A stretch of 64,000 nt of DNA, taken from contig JAKUCV010002143.1 in NCBI GenBank assembly GCA_028386065.3, forward strand, positions 62,001 through 126,000. Reading direction: 5' to 3'. Positions within the stretch are counted from its first letter, which is position 1. Every line of letters begins with the position of its first letter. The notes below the pieces were generated by a model, which saw nothing but the letters and a program-made list of their open reading frames with translations, was not told the origin of the DNA and did no database searches. Shown here piece after piece: positions 1 through 12,078 of the stretch. Made by a program: the position numbers and the translations under genes. The stretch comes from Turnera subulata. Lineage: Eukaryota > Streptophyta > Magnoliopsida > Malpighiales > Passifloraceae.

Positions 1-350
1 TACAAGACCCCCCTAGTCTTGTTCTTGAATTTTTCTATAAAAAAATTATCTTGATGTACAAGACCCCCTGGTCTTATTCTTGAGTTTTTCTAAAAAAAAT
101 TCTCTTGACGTACAAGACCCCCCTGGTCTTATTCTTGAGTTTTTCTATAAAAAAAATCGCTTGATGTACAAGACCCCCCTGGTCTTGTTCTTGAGTTTTT
201 CTAGAAAAAAGAAGAAGAAAAAAAAAAGGGGGGAAAATTTTGATGTGCGAGACCCCTCCGGTTTTATTCTTGAGTTTTTTTGGAAGGTTTTGGCATACAA
301 GACCCCCCCGGTCTTGTACGCTAGACCTGGTCCTGTACTCAAGCCATAAT
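1..350 (+). repeat. Tandem repeat array, unit about 55-60 bp
   Basis: About five to six imperfect units begin near 1, 57, 111, 167, 243 and 295. Each carries a core like TACAAGACCCCCCTGGTCTT, then TTCTTGAGTTTTTCTA and an A-rich tail. The array is cut by the window edge. The cytosine-rich core recurs in the 27-bp array inside the LTR downstream. Confidence 0.85.
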
Positions 351-669
351 TACCCCCGGGTCTTGTACACAAGTCCTCCTAGTCTCATCAAACAAGAGCC
401 CCTTCTCCAAATCAAGATTTGGTTTATAAGACTCACTTCTCCAATCAAGGTCTTGTTAACAAGACTCCTTGGTCGAGACAAAGTCTCAAGATCTTGTTTA
501 CAAAATCCACCTTTCTACAAATTCGGGGGATACCTAAAAAAAAAAACTCCCCTTTATCATTTGCTGTTTATTTTGGTTAATAGGTAGCTGAACCAACACA
601 TATGGTGAATATAACCTTTCATTCAACAAAAAGCACAGTGACGAAAGGCCATGGAGCCTATCAAAGCCA

Positions 670-875
670 TAAAAGCAAGACAACGAAAGGTCGTGTAGCC
701 TATGCAAGACACAAAATCTAAAACGACAACAGGCCATGTAGCCAATTCCAGTCGTAAGACAACGAAAGGCCGTGTAGCCTGTGCAAGACATAAATCTAAG
801 ACGACAAAAGGCCATGTAGCCAATTCCAGTCGTAAGACGACAAAAGGGCCATACAGCCAATTCCAGTCGCAAAAA
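670..875 (+). repeat. Imperfect tandem repeat, about 35-bp subunits in a roughly 100-bp period
   Basis: Variants of AAGACGACAAAAGGCCATGTAGCC alternate with CAATTCCAGTCGTAAGACGAC and TGCAAGACATAAATCTAAGACG. They lie in the non-coding internal region of the retrotransposon. Open frames across the array are by-products of the repetition. Confidence 0.75.
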
Positions 876-1434
876 ATAAGACGATCTAAAGAAAAGATCG
901 CATAATAAAAGACGATCGAGGCGATAAAGCCCAAGTAGGTCGCACATTAAAATAAAGTACGACCAAGACCAAGTAGTCAAAGAACAAAGGTCGCATGTCT
1001 GAAAAACATATAAAGAAGGTATCCACTCTAGAGATCCTCTTTATATCCTGTTCATGTTGTATAAAGAAGGAAAGAGACGAAATGGGATTAATATGACCTT
1101 AATAAAAATGCAACCTCTGTCTTATAAGAGGATCGTTTGCACTGGGGGCTATGTGAGTCCCCAAGTCCCAACGAGTTCGAGTAGATCTTACATGAGTCAT
1201 TTGAAGAGCTTATATTTGTGAAATATAGCTCGCAAACTCAACAAGATCAACTCTCAAACTCATACATATCGAAGATCGAGATTAAATCTGCTAGACAAGG
1301 CGATTTAATGCTTGAAAGAAACTGAAACACAAAAATATGTCTTAGAGAGAATAAACTCTGAGGGAAATTGCTACACAACAACCCTCAGAGTTGGGGGCTA
1401 GTGATGACATAAGGAAATTACCTTATAGGCTCAA

Positions 1435-1677
1435 ACAAGACCCCCCGGGTCCGAGCTAGCTACAAGACCCCCCGGGTCCAATCTAGCAACAAGACCCCCT
1501 GGGTCCAATATAGCAACAAGACCTCATGGGTCCAATTTAGCAATAAGACCCCCTGGGTCCAATATAGCAATAAGACCCCCCGGGTCCAAGCTAGCAGTAA
1601 GACCCCCCGGGTCCAAGCTAGCAGTAAGACCCCCTGGGTCCAAGTTAGCAATAAGACTCCCTGGGTCCAGGTCCACA
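1435..1677 (+). repeat. Nine-copy 27-bp tandem repeat in the LTR
   Basis: Nine contiguous units of exactly 27 bp start at 1435, 1462, 1489, 1516, 1543, 1570, 1597, 1624 and 1651. Each has the form ACAAGACCCCCCGGGTCCAA followed by a variable TCTAGCA-like tail. The array ends 15 bp before the TATA box, the position expected for promoter-proximal enhancer repeats in U3. Confidence 0.92.
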
Positions 1678-1692
1678 CGACCTCCTTACTCC

Positions 1693-1700
1693 TATAAATA
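1693..1700 (+). promoter_or_regulatory. TATA box of the LTR promoter
   Basis: TATAAATA lies just downstream of the 27-bp array, with a pyrimidine-rich CT leader at 1744-1765. This fits the U3/R junction of a plant LTR. Confidence 0.6.
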
Positions 1701-1937
1701 CACACCAGTTAACTATAGTAAAGGTACGCAAACATAATTTGCAACTCCTCTCTCTCTCTCCCTCTTGAGAACTAAAAGCCAAGTTCTAACTTAGGCATCG
1801 GAGTACCTCCGGGGTCACACACCCTAGACACCCCCGGTGTCCTTTTTTCTTTTCTCTCTCTTGTCTTGCAGGCATCAGAGCTTTACATTCTTGCCACGTT
1901 GTGGCATCATTCACCAGGTAAATTTCCCAATTTATCA

Positions 1938-4900
1938 GCACTTATAATTTTTTTAGAGTCTTAGAGTTAGTGACTCTAATATCTATCTAAGTGTATTTTA
2001 TTTTATAATTAATGAAATATATGTTTGAAAAAAAAAAGGTTGGTGGAATTTGCGTACTTCATGCACGTGTAGGCTGCTCGATCGTGCGTGTTTTCCCGCT
2101 TTGCCACTTTAGCTTAGGCAAAGACGCAGAAGCTGCGTCGTCGTCGGCCTCTTTTGCTTCAACTTGCTTCATTACACCTACCTAGTTTAGGAAACATTCA
2201 ACGCAAAATAGGATGGAACAAGGTTTTCATGTTAGAAAACAAACATAGGGATCGACACAGATGACTTGGCAATAACAGATAGAATTGCATGAGACAAACA
2301 TTTCTTTACTTACCTTGACTAACATGAGAAACACACTTTTCCTTTCTCAATTCCCTCTAAGAAGAACATTTTTTTCGAGTGCCTTTGGACTAGACTTATT
2401 GATCTAGATATTTGTGTTCACTCTTTTATCATGCTTATCTATTATTTTTAGCTTTGTTGTTCGAAATTGTTAAAAATATTGTGGTCTAACATTTCTCATT
2501 TGGTTAATGGTTATATACAACATACACTATTTTTCTGGTAAAAAATGGCATGCTATATAGAACAAATTACCATATTATGACAGTTACAGAGGAATCATAG
2601 TAGAGTTATTACAGAGGAATCACAGTGGAGTTATGTTCTATACACAAAAAGATTATGGTACCAATCTTTAGTAAAAGCTACTTATTTTATTAATTTTATT
2701 CCCAAACTAAATAGCATTATATAATCCTAGACAATATGTATATATGATACAATTAACTACGGGATAAATTTTATTTATGGTATATGTCACCAAATCTAAA
2801 TAAGACATGATTTACATTTTAGGCGCAAATTAGACACCTTATCCCATTTGGTTCTATAGCATAGCCCATTCTAATATTTGAGGCTCCATGCTTTCTAGGA
2901 GAATTAGTAATATTATCTCCACAATAAATTACACGACCCTTATGCACACCAAATGAGGGTCATAGCAACGGTACCCCACTTAATGTTGGTGCTGGCTCTT
3001 TAGGAGAATTTCGGGTAGAGCCGTGGGAGCTTCAACAAGAGTATGTATCTATGAAATTTTGTTCTTTCTTCCTTATGAAGGACATCAACTAGTAGCAAAA
3101 AGAAAAACGACAGAGAAAAAGAAAGAGAATCATTTCTAGTAGATGGCCGCCATCACTCACAGAGGACCACGAGAGGCACGTGCCATATAAATAAGCCACG
3201 AAGCAAGAATAAATTTAATTAAGCTCAAGCGAATCATACATATATAGCTTTATTAGATATATTAATTAAGGATTCTAAAAAAAAAAGATATATTAATTAA
3301 GGGAATGTGAACAGAAATCAAACTTGGTCGGTTGGTTAGGTAAAGTGAATTGGTGTAGGTATCTTCCACATCAGCAAAAGGACAAAACAGACGGTCTGTC
3401 GAACAACTTAATTATAGAAAAGGACATTCCAATTAAGTTTGGCTTAATAATTTATGGTCAATCAAACTCAATAACTACAAGTTTCTTTTTCTTTTTCTTT
3501 TTTGATCAATAACTACTGTCTAATATGTCCATGAAGAGACTAATCCCATTTTTTTATGGGGAGTGTCTTGTGTTGTGTATATATTTGCATCAATTACCAT
3601 AATAATTACTTTGACTAATCAAGTCCACTATTTAATACAGGACGTAGGACAAGTATAAGTACCGCGTGCACATATTTGATGACTATCGCTTTACAATATC
3701 CTAGTTCATTAATTTAATATCATCGTGTAAATGAGAGGCATGATTAATGATCTAAAGGTTTCCATATATGAAACGCGTCGCTACGTTAATTATGGTGGGA
3801 TTAATTAGCTCTCCATGGTTCGTACCCCCCTCTCGTGCAATTCCAGGTAGCGACATGGATTTTTAAGGTTGGTGTGTGCTGGAAGTACTTCAAGTCACTA
3901 ACTAGACTCATGTCCAGAGACGTAGAAAATTCATTTTATATGATGGATTGTGAACCTATAAGCAATTATGACAATCATGGAAACAAACGTATAATGCATG
4001 CTTGCATAGGATATATATATATATATATATATACAAGTAATTATTAACTCAATGAGAAAGATTTCTGATTGCAGCATGCATGTGAATTCTTGTACTATCA
4101 TCATTTGAGTGAGCATGCAATTGTAGTACACCTATCTAGCTATATGTGACCGATGAAAATATATATAGCTAACAAAGATGCTTATGATGATCATGCAAGA
4201 CGAGCTCTTTTTTTCTTTGATGCGTACTATGCAAGACGAACTTCTTTCACATATGTACAACGATCAGCTTTTTGATCGACACATTGGATTGATACATATA
4301 TACCTCTTCGTTTCGGATACTTTACAGTTTTTCCTGTTCTGAGCCACTATTCCTATGACGAATTTATCGACACCAATTTAAGCGGCAATGGCCAATGTGT
4401 ATGCAAATAATGATTTCAATTTCATTCATGATTGGATGTAACTATTTGTTACCTATTTACTAAATTGTTGGGCTAGATCAACTGAATTTAAACCCAAACA
4501 TTTCGAGTTTGAGCTATAAAAATCTCTAAGAATCAAAGACGTCACTCTTTATAATTTATATTATGCCTCAATCTGGATTAAGTGATCAGCTTATCGTGGA
4601 TTCTGCACCAAGCATGATCACTTCCTCGCTGAACACTCAGGTCATGTCAAGCAATGGATATCTAAAACTTCCAATTGATAATAATAATAGCAAAGAATAT
4701 TGACCTTATTGTGTCAATTTTATGTGGGCCGGGAACATCCAGGAGGGACAGTATAGACTAGGGAGTGACCAGCAACCTCTGATAGAACTAGACAAACCGG
4801 CCAAATGTAAACAGCAGTACTGTTGAAGTGGACGGGATGATAAGAGCCAAAATTAGATTTCACAGTAATGTCTAATGTCACAGATTGATGTTCAATATTG

Positions 4901-5060
4901 ATCAGTTCCCTACGAAATGAATATGCTTTTGGCAAAGAATATTGATCAGTTCCCGACGAAATGTGCAATGCAATAGTTTTCTTCTTCTTTTTTTTCTAGT
5001 TATGTAAATGTAATGGTAATTGAATTCCCCCAAACTTATAATTAAAGCCAAAAAAATACC
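1938..5060. other. Intergenic DNA, no supported gene
   Basis: AT-rich sequence with no coding frame beyond chance length. Small local duplications are visible: ACAGAGGAATCA occurs twice at 2583-2625, and AGATATATTAATTAAGG occurs twice around 3256-3302. I see no RNA gene here. Confidence 0.6.
4011..4033. repeat. (AT)n microsatellite
   Basis: Uninterrupted AT dinucleotides for 23 bases. Confidence 0.95.
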
Positions 5061-5064
5061 TGCC

Positions 5065-5300
5065 TAATAGTCAGAGGCGGATCCGAATATGAATATATAG
5101 AAATATGAATACATAGAATAGTGTAATATCAGAATTTTGTTCTGATGGTTTAGTGGTTGAATGTGTTGCCTATACCCAAACAAACCATAGTTTGATCCCC
5201 TCAGCCCCATAGTTTGATCTCGTCAGCCCCTTTTTTTTTTCCTATTTTTTTTCATTAAATTGCCCCCCTAACTTCTTCTCCTGGCTTCGCCCTCCTAATA
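5065..5300. repeat. Probable old short repeat with tRNA-like boxes (SINE-like)
   Basis: TGGTTTAGTGGTTGAATG near 5147-5164 resembles a pol III A box. TAGTTTGATCCC about 35 bases later resembles a B box, followed by a pyrimidine tract. The segment ends with GGCTTCGCCCTCC, a sequence style often seen in dispersed plant repeats. No target-site duplication was found, so this is only a suggestion. Confidence 0.3.
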
Positions 5301-5424
5301 GGAGATGGAACCTTAAAATTAAATTTAGTGACGATATTACGCTTACACCCAAAGAAACATTTCATTTCTCGGTTACAAAACTGTATATTTCGAGTGATGA
5401 TTTTTTCTCACTAACTATGACCGC

Positions 5425-5570
5425 GAGTCACCCGAAAACAGGGAGACAATACGCGAGGCCCAAGTGAGCTCTATACATGGTCAACACGTAATCCAAAACC
5501 TCAAGGTATTCGATATATGGGTCCATTCACACTTGTATTCTAACAATCTGCCCCTCCAGTATGAGATTCT
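5425..5570 (-). mobile_element. Old fragment of a copia-type LTR (reverse orientation)
   Basis: GGGAGACAATACGCGAGGCCC and CAAAACCTCAAGGTATT are shared in the same order with 14,790-14,880, and the tail CACACTTGTATTCTAACA matches 14,944-14,961. On the minus strand the better copy at 14,783-14,961 begins TGTTGGAATATAAGTGTGAG with CCCACATCGG further in, the usual start of plant copia LTRs. This copy is more diverged. Confidence 0.65.
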
Positions 5571-6600
5571 TCCATATCGAACCACGGGCCTACTCCTCCT
5601 CCATTTTGCAATATCGAAACATACCGGAATCATTTTGCAATATCATCAAGAGCACGCGTCTTCCGATGCTCCAAGAGCTCATTCTATCGGGAGCCACGAC
5701 TTACAACTTAACTTAAGCCGAAGGCAGGAAAGCCACTCAAAAGCAAGGTTTTGAAAATCGGACCGGACATTAAACCGGTAAAAGAGATGTTTAAGAAAAC
5801 CGGGGATCCGATCGGGTTTCGACCGTTTTATTGAAATAAGATAAAATATTATTAAAATTAGTGTTTGAATATTTTATATTAAAAATTTAAATATATATAC
5901 TTTTATACTAAAAAAATCAAAACTAAAATAAATTTTAATATATAATAAATTTTATGTGAATGAAACATCAATTTATAGTCAAGTAAGTTGGAGGTTATAA
6001 ATATAAAAAAGAGGTCAAGGGTGAATGAATTGGGCGATTCGATTTTGATAACCTTGCTCCAAAGCACAAGACAATCATCATAGAGTAAACTATTTCTATA
6101 AATATATACATATACAAAAAAAACTCTTATTTATACAAGACATTATCTTAATTATCTTTGTTTTTTTAATATATTTTATTTTAATTATCTTTTGAAATAA
6201 TATTTTTGACCTAAAATTCTTAAAAAAATATATTGGCATAAATTAGATAATTTTACCTTTATAAATTGATATTCTACACGTTATAGAACTTTTTGTAATA
6301 TACACTTTAGGACTTTTTAATAAATTTATAATCTGCCTTATAGAAATTTTTTATGTATTTTTTAATTTTTGGTGATAAACTAACTTTATGAAGGGATATT
6401 TGATGCTTAGTCAAATATTTGGGGTGGGATTGGGTGGACTTATATATATATATATATAATTGACGAACTTTTAAGGAGTGAAATGATGCCAACGACTTGG
6501 AAGAGATGCAACACCAAAGAGATTTCTTCCTTTATTATTATTATTATTATTTTCCTTTTTAACATGTATTGAAAGAGATGAGATGCAAGTCCATATGCTA
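5571..6600. other. AT-rich intergenic DNA, no gene
   Basis: Very AT-rich with many homopolymer runs, a (TA)n tract at about 6441-6459 and an (ATT)n tract at about 6533-6551. No coding frame is convincing. Confidence 0.6.
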
Positions 6601-6699
6601 CCATCCAATCAAGTTGCAAGACAATTTGCATAACACCGAAAGCCAAAATAAAAGTATTTCAAACCGATACTCGATCATTTCCCAAAAGAATTTGGGATC

Positions 6700-6918
6700 A
6701 TGAATGCTTCTATCATGATCTTCACTGATACCAGAATTACCAATATCGAGGAACCATGTCAACCTGCGATTGACTATGATGCGAAGGCTGAGTTCACAAT
6801 TCAAGTGGGAAAATGCTTGGGCTGGAGTCAAAATGACGCTGAGGATGTTAGAGAAGCAGTTCGCGATTTGATTGAAAAAGAAGGGGAAGAGTGGAGCAAG
6901 AATCAGGAGGATCATTGA
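6700..6918 (+). pseudogene. LINE ORF1 C-terminal remnant
   Basis: A 72-codon frame ending 48 bases before ORF2 includes IQVGKCLGW and an acidic tail, REAVRDLIEKEGEEW. Plant L1 ORF1 proteins end in a similar hydrophobic-then-acidic stretch. The nucleic-acid-binding domain and CCHC knuckle expected upstream are gone, so this is a leftover of a 5'-truncated element. Identification rests mainly on its position before ORF2. Confidence 0.5.
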
Positions 6919-6966
6919 CAAAATTTCTTCGTTATAATCCATAAGTGTCTGTCATTCTTCTTTTTT

Positions 6967-9900
6967 ATGTTCAGTCTCTTATGTTGGAATATTAGAGGGT
7001 TGGGCTCTGGGATTAAACATAACCATCTCAAAGACCTAATCCATCAAAGTGAAGCTAAAATGGTCTGTATTTACGAAACAAAACTTGGCGGTATCGACTT
7101 GAATTTTTGTTCGAGAATTTGGAACATCGGAGTTTTGAATTTTAGAGCAGTTGATTCTGACGGTTCCTCTGGTGGTCTCCTGTTGATGTGGGACGAGTCA
7201 TACTTTAATCTCTCTCAATGCCAAGTTAGCAAAAACTGGATAGTAGTGGAAGGTAGTTTTGGGGGATCACAAGATCAGTTGTGTGTGTGTTTTGTATACG
7301 GGGCCTGCAACGTAGAGAGTAGAATTGAGATGTGGAATGAGTTGAAAGGTTTGAAGCAATTATTTACATCACCATGGCTGATTATTGGCGATCTAAATGA
7401 GACTATTCATGCAGAAGATAGGAAGAGCCTTAGACTAAACAGTAGAGGGGCCGGAGCTCTCAGGAAGTTCATGGAGTACATGCAACTGCTAGAATTTCCT
7501 CTTATTGGTCGAAAGTTTACATGGGCTAACAGTTTGAGTGCTAGTAAGATTGATAGAGCTATGGCTCAAGCTGAGAGGAGTTTAGGTTTCAAGTCTTTAA
7601 ACCTTACTGCAGGCATAAGAGGCACGTCAGATCATTGGCCTTTGATCCTTGCTCAGGAGAAGAAAAAATGGGGATTCAAGCCCTTCAGATTTCAAGATTG
7701 TTGGTGGAACCATGGGCTTTTCAAGAAATCGTTGAAGTCCTTTTGGGATAGATGCGAGGAAGAGTTCCCCGGAAGATTCAAATTAATGAAAAAACTCGGT
7801 TTTTTACGCAAGTTGCTGGCTGAATGGAATAAATTCACTTTTGGAGATGTAAACAATCAGATCATCGTTTTGCAGCAGGAGATCGAGGCTCTTGACCTTA
7901 AAGCTAAAACGGAGAATTTATCCCAGTTAGAAACGAGAAGGAGAGGGTCGATTAAACAAGATTTGCAGCAGAAATGGAAGCAGAAAGAGATTCTTTGGAA
8001 ACAAAAACTAAGAATCAATTGGCTCAAGCTGGGTGATCGCAATACTAGATTCTTCCATGTATCAGCATGTGCACGAGGCCGTAAAAATTCCATTGTCTCT
8101 ATTCACCATGATGGTCAGGAAATCTTGGAGCCTCAGCTTATTAAGGAGCATGCAGTGTCTTTTTTCTCCAAGCTTTATAGTGATGACTTAGGCTTCAGAC
8201 CTAAGGTGAGATGCGAAAATTCCTTCTCAAGGTTGCGGACAGACCAAGCGCAGTCCTTGCTAAATCCTATTAGTTTGGAGGAAATCAAGAAGGCCGTATG
8301 GGCCTATGAAGGGTCTAAGGCACCAGGGCCCGATGGCTTCAACCTGAACTTCTTTAAGAGGTGTTGGGATCAGATTAAAATCGATTTATTCGATCTTGTG
8401 AAGGAGTTTTTTAATAAGGGAAGTCTTCCAAAAGGTGTAAATCTTTCATATATCACGCTACTTCCAAAAAAAGATGGTGCATCAGATTTCAATGATTTTA
8501 GGCCCATCACGTTGGTGAATGCTGTGTATAAAATCATCTCAAAGATCCTCTCTTTCAGGCTGAAAAGTGTGCTTCCAAGCCTAATAAGCAGCTCTCAATT
8601 TGCCTTTCTTGAGGGCAGGAACATACTGGATGCCGTTTTACTCGCATCTAAATTTTTAGACTCTTTAAAAAAGAGCAAGGAGGCAACAATTCTATAGAAA
8701 TTGGATTTTCAAAAAGCCTATGATTCTATCTCATGGCACTATTTGTCTCAGGTTATGGAGCAGATGGGCTTCCCACAGAGGTGGATAACCTGGATTAATG
8801 CGTGCTTGCAGTCCTCCACCATGGCTGTCCTTATTAATGGATCACCTACTTCTCAATTTGGAATGTCAAAGGGGCTCAAGTAGGGCGACCCGCTATCCCC
8901 CTTTTTGTTCCTGATCGCAGCTGAGGGTCTGAGGGTGTCGATTGATGTTGCAATTGAAAATGGCTTAGTTGAGGACCTAAAGATCCATAATACCTCCGCA
9001 AACCTGATCCAGTTTGCAGATGACACTCTGCTTCTTGCTAAAGCTGATACTCCCTCCCTTCTCAATCTCAAAAGAGTTTTGCATTGTTTTGAAATCATGT
9101 CAGGACTGAAGATTAACTTCTTCAAAAGTAGCATTATTGGAATTAATATTGACACGTCACTGGCTAGACGTTTTGCAGACCTACTCTTTTGTCGATTGGA
9201 AAAACTCCTAGTAAAATATCTAGGGCTACCTCTTGGAGCAAATATGAAGAAGTTGGAGAACTGGTCCCCTATTTTTGACAAATTCAAGAAAAGACTTAAG
9301 ACTTGGCGAGCCAGATTCCTCTCTTTCGCAGGGCGAGTATTACTTATCAAAACCACCTTGTCAGCCTTACCCTTATACTATATGTCACTCTTCAGGTTAC
9401 CCTCTTTTGTGTCCAAAAAGTTGATTCAAATTCAAAGAAAGTTTCTTTGGAGTGGTTATCAGGAGAAAAAGGAAACTTTGTTGGGTAGCTTGGGATAAAG
9501 TGGCGAGGCCTAAAGAATTCGGCGGGTTAGGGATCGAGCCTTTAACCATTAAGAACAATAGTCTATGCTTCAAGTGGTATTGGAGATTTTTGCAGGAGGA
9601 AGGGTCAGTGTGGAGAAATCTGCTTAAAGAAAAGTGTTTAAAGGAGTTCGGAACGATGGAACCAATTTTCTATCGGCAAAAGATGTCTCCTTTATGGCGG
9701 AACGTGATCAGGTGTGTCAACGACGCTGGAAGTTCGAATCATGCCCTAAAAGACAATCTTCATCTTCAGGTAGGATCTGGTACAGAAATCTCCTTTTGGC
9801 ATGATAAATGGTGTTCCTTTGGTATACTGAGTATCACCTTTCCTAGACTTTTCTCAATCAGCATGCATCAAGAAAGTTCTCTAGCAGTCGTTGCCTCCTT

Positions 9901-10649
9901 AGCACCATTATCTTTGGCGAAAGTGTGGAGAAGGGATCTCTATGATTAGGAAAGTGATTCATGCAGGATGATTGATGGTGAATTATTGCTCGTGACATGT
10001 AATCCTAGTCTGGAAGATCGTTGGTTATGGAATTCTGCCAAGGATAAGTCATATTCATCAAAAGCTGGTAGTGACTTCATCTTTCATGCATCCATGCAGA
10101 AAATCAAACCCCCAAATGTCTGGACGAACCTTTGTCCGCCAAAAATCGATTGTTTTTTTGTGGCAATCCTGCAATGGCGGTGTGGCTGTTAAGGCCAACT
10201 TGGTAAGGAGAGGCATCTTAACAAGTGACCAAGGATTATGCATGCTATGTGGTCAGGAGACAGAATCTTGTGCGCACTTGTTTTTGCACTGTCCATTATC
10301 TTGGTCCTTCTGGTGCAAAATTTTTCACTGGTGGGGGATTTCATGGACAGCACCAGTTTCCTTAGAGCAATGGCTTAGACAGTGGCCATGGCTAGAGCCG
10401 TCTCCTTTACGAAGATCAGTATGGATGATGTTCGGCTATTCCATTATTTGGTCTCTTTGGTCTGCGAGAAATAAAAAGGTTTTTGACAAAGAAGACACCA
10501 GATGGGATAGCTTGTTTGATATCACAGTTATGAGAGTTTTTTGGTGGATTAAATCTTTGCAACCAGAGTTCCCATACTCCCATTATAACATCTTAGCCTC
10601 CGTCGATGTCCTAAGGAAATGGAAAGGTGTGAACAGGAGATTTGATTAG
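6967..10649 (+). pseudogene. LINE ORF2 (endonuclease-reverse transcriptase), broken
   Basis: Domains in order: an apurinic-like endonuclease (LLCWNIRGLG at the start, ETKLGG, IIGDLNE, TSDHWPL), a reverse transcriptase (LLPKKDG, FRPITLVN, DFQKAYDSISW, catalytic FADD at 9013-9024) and a zf-RVT domain (CMLCGQETESCAHLFLHC). The frame is broken by in-frame stops at 8695-8697, 8881-8883 (in KGLK*GDPLSP, where relatives have Gln) and 9947-9949. Frameshifts lie near 9470 and 10,160. The start ATG at 6967 precedes the canonical endonuclease N-terminus. About 1,230 codons is normal for the family, so the loss of function is by point lesions, not large deletion. Confidence 0.9.
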
Positions 10650-10851
10650 GATTAAACTACTAGTTTACTGATGTATTGAGGGCTTCATAGTTCCTCATTA
10701 TTGTTGCGTTGTACCTAGTTTAACCTTGGTAGTTTGGCGATGTAACCGACCATCTATTGTCATCTCCTTGATGGCTTGGTCAGCGTTTCTTTGCTCTTGT
10801 ATTTGTCTTTATTGTCTTCAATGAATAAAGACTCGATTAGTATAAAAAAAA

Positions 10852-11168
10852 CATGATATATATGTATATTGTTGTTTGTTGTTTTTTTGTTGCCTTGAAT
10901 TCTAGTGGACCTAGTTTATGGTTTGGGCTTGTAGACTTGTTATTAGTTATGGCCCAACTGTTAAGTTTCCAAAAGTGCAGGTTTACATACAGAGAATGTA
11001 AACAGGTTCTGTATTGTACTATCATTCATCATAGTGGAAAAACCCTCTCTGTTCTTGTCCGAGGACGTAGGCATCAATGGTCGAACCTCGTTAAATCCTT
11101 GTGTCTATTTCTTTTCATTCTCGTTGAGTGCTTGATTGATTGTGAGAAATAACCGCGATCTTTTATCA
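10852..11168 (+). mobile_element. Partial 5' LTR of the copia element
   Basis: The right edge is set by CA (11,167-11,168) two bases before the primer-binding site. The segment TCCGAGGACGTAGGCATCAA to TTGTGTCTATTTCTTTTCATT resembles the R-U5 part of plant copia LTRs. The left edge abuts the LINE poly-A tail, so the true LTR start may be lost. Confidence 0.6.
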
Positions 11169-11170
11169 AT

Positions 11171-11184
11171 TGGTAGCGGAGCGC
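11171..11184 (+). other. Primer-binding site (tRNA-Met type)
   Basis: TGGTAGCGGAGCGC closely resembles the plant copia primer-binding sequence TGGTATCAGAGC and lies right after the LTR end. Confidence 0.7.
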
Positions 11185-11220
11185 AGGTGTTGTTTTTGGT
11201 TCACAATCTAGGTTTTGAAG

Positions 11221-12078
11221 ATGTCAAATTCAACATCTTCTTCAGCAAAGTATGAGATAGAGAAGTTTGATGGAGGATCTAGTTTTAGTCTTTGAAAGAT
11301 TAGAATGAGATCTTCTCTGGTATTGCAAGGATTGTGGAAGGCAGTGGATGAGAATTTTCCTGCGGGTACAACAGATACGGTGAAGGAGGAACAGAAGGAA
11401 AAGGCTTTGGGTGCGATTTTCATCTCTGTCACCGATAGAGTGCTTCGCGAGATTGAGTCATCAGTATCTGCGAAAGAAGCATGGAAAAAATTGGAGGACA
11501 AGTATTCTGTTAAATCGCTGACAAATTGGCTTTACCTGAAGAAAAAGCTGTATACTCTCCGTATGCAAGAAGGTACATCTATTAGAAATCATCTTGAAGA
11601 TTTTAATTCAATAATTATGGATTTGAAAAATATAGACATCATTATTGATGATGAGGATCAATCCTTGATTTTGTTATGCTCATTACCACCATGTTATGAG
11701 AATTTTATTGATACATTGTTGTATGAGAAAGAAAGTGTTAAGCTGGATGATGTTAGTAGTTCGCTGAAATCAAAGGAGCTTACAAAGAATTTTCCAGACA
11801 ATAGATCAAAAGGTGAGAGTTTAGTGAGTAGGGGAAGAACACAATATAAGGATTTCTCTAAGAAATCTAAGGCTAGGTCGAAGTCTAGAGTCAAGAAGAG
11901 ATTCTATTATAAGTGTGGAGAGAAGGGTCACTTGAAATATGATTGTCCAATGTTGAAGAATAAGGGGAAGAAAAAGGATGAGAGTTCTGCGAATATTGTC
12001 GACACTTGCGTCAATTCTGATGATAGTGATAGAACTGGGGAAGTTTTGTCTGTGGGTTCTATTCATGGACAAAATTAA
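11221..12078 (+). pseudogene. copia gag polyprotein region, broken
   Basis: The frame opens at ATG 11,221. An in-frame TGA at 11,293-11,295 interrupts the conserved region where relatives have Trp. The UBN2-type gag domain follows (EAWKKLEDKY, LYTLRMQEG, LILLCSLPPCYENF). The zinc knuckle reads YYKCGEKGHLKYDC: the second Cys, His and last Cys are present, but the first Cys of the CX2CX4HX4C pattern is Tyr. A stop at 12,076-12,078 separates gag from the protease in the same frame. Confidence 0.85.

Larger units (their letters stand above)
1..1401 (+). mobile_element. 3' internal (non-coding) part of an LTR retrotransposon, probably TAT-like Ty3/gypsy
   Basis: This stretch has no convincing coding frame and is built from short tandem repeats. 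It ends in a purine-rich tract (GTTGGGGGCTA at 1390-1400) directly before a TG that opens an LTR-like segment. A polypurine tract ending in GGGGGCTA next to the 3' LTR is typical of plant TAT-lineage elements, which also carry long repeat-rich 3' internal regions. The gag-pol part and 5' LTR would lie outside the window. The lineage is inferred from this layout, not from a protein domain. Confidence 0.55.
1402..1937 (+). mobile_element. 3' LTR of the retrotransposon at the window's left edge
   Basis: It begins TGATGACATAAGG right after the polypurine tract and ends near TTTATCA, giving short inverted ends (TGATGA and TTATCA). It contains a 27-bp repeat array in the U3-like part, a TATA box at 1693-1700, then a C/T-rich leader and splice-like sequence. 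The 5' LTR is not in the window, so the right border is a best guess and could extend a few bases to CA at 1940. Confidence 0.6.
6600..10851 (+). mobile_element. 5'-truncated plant L1-type LINE (non-LTR retrotransposon)
   Basis: The element holds the last part of ORF1, then ORF2 with endonuclease, reverse transcriptase and C-terminal zinc-binding domains. It has a 3' UTR with an AATAAA signal (about 10,824) and a short poly-A tract (10,844-10,851). The left border is uncertain because ORF1 is mostly missing. I could not find a clear target-site duplication. It directly abuts copia sequence on its right. Confidence 0.8.

Noticed and set aside
534..980. Minus-strand frame of 148 codons in the left retrotransposon
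   Set aside because: Produced by the tandem repeat; no domain and repetitive peptide.
1..1677. CRISPR-like array
   Set aside because: Units are contiguous or lack unique spacers of constant length, and this is a plant nuclear sequence; it is a tandem repeat in a retrotransposon.
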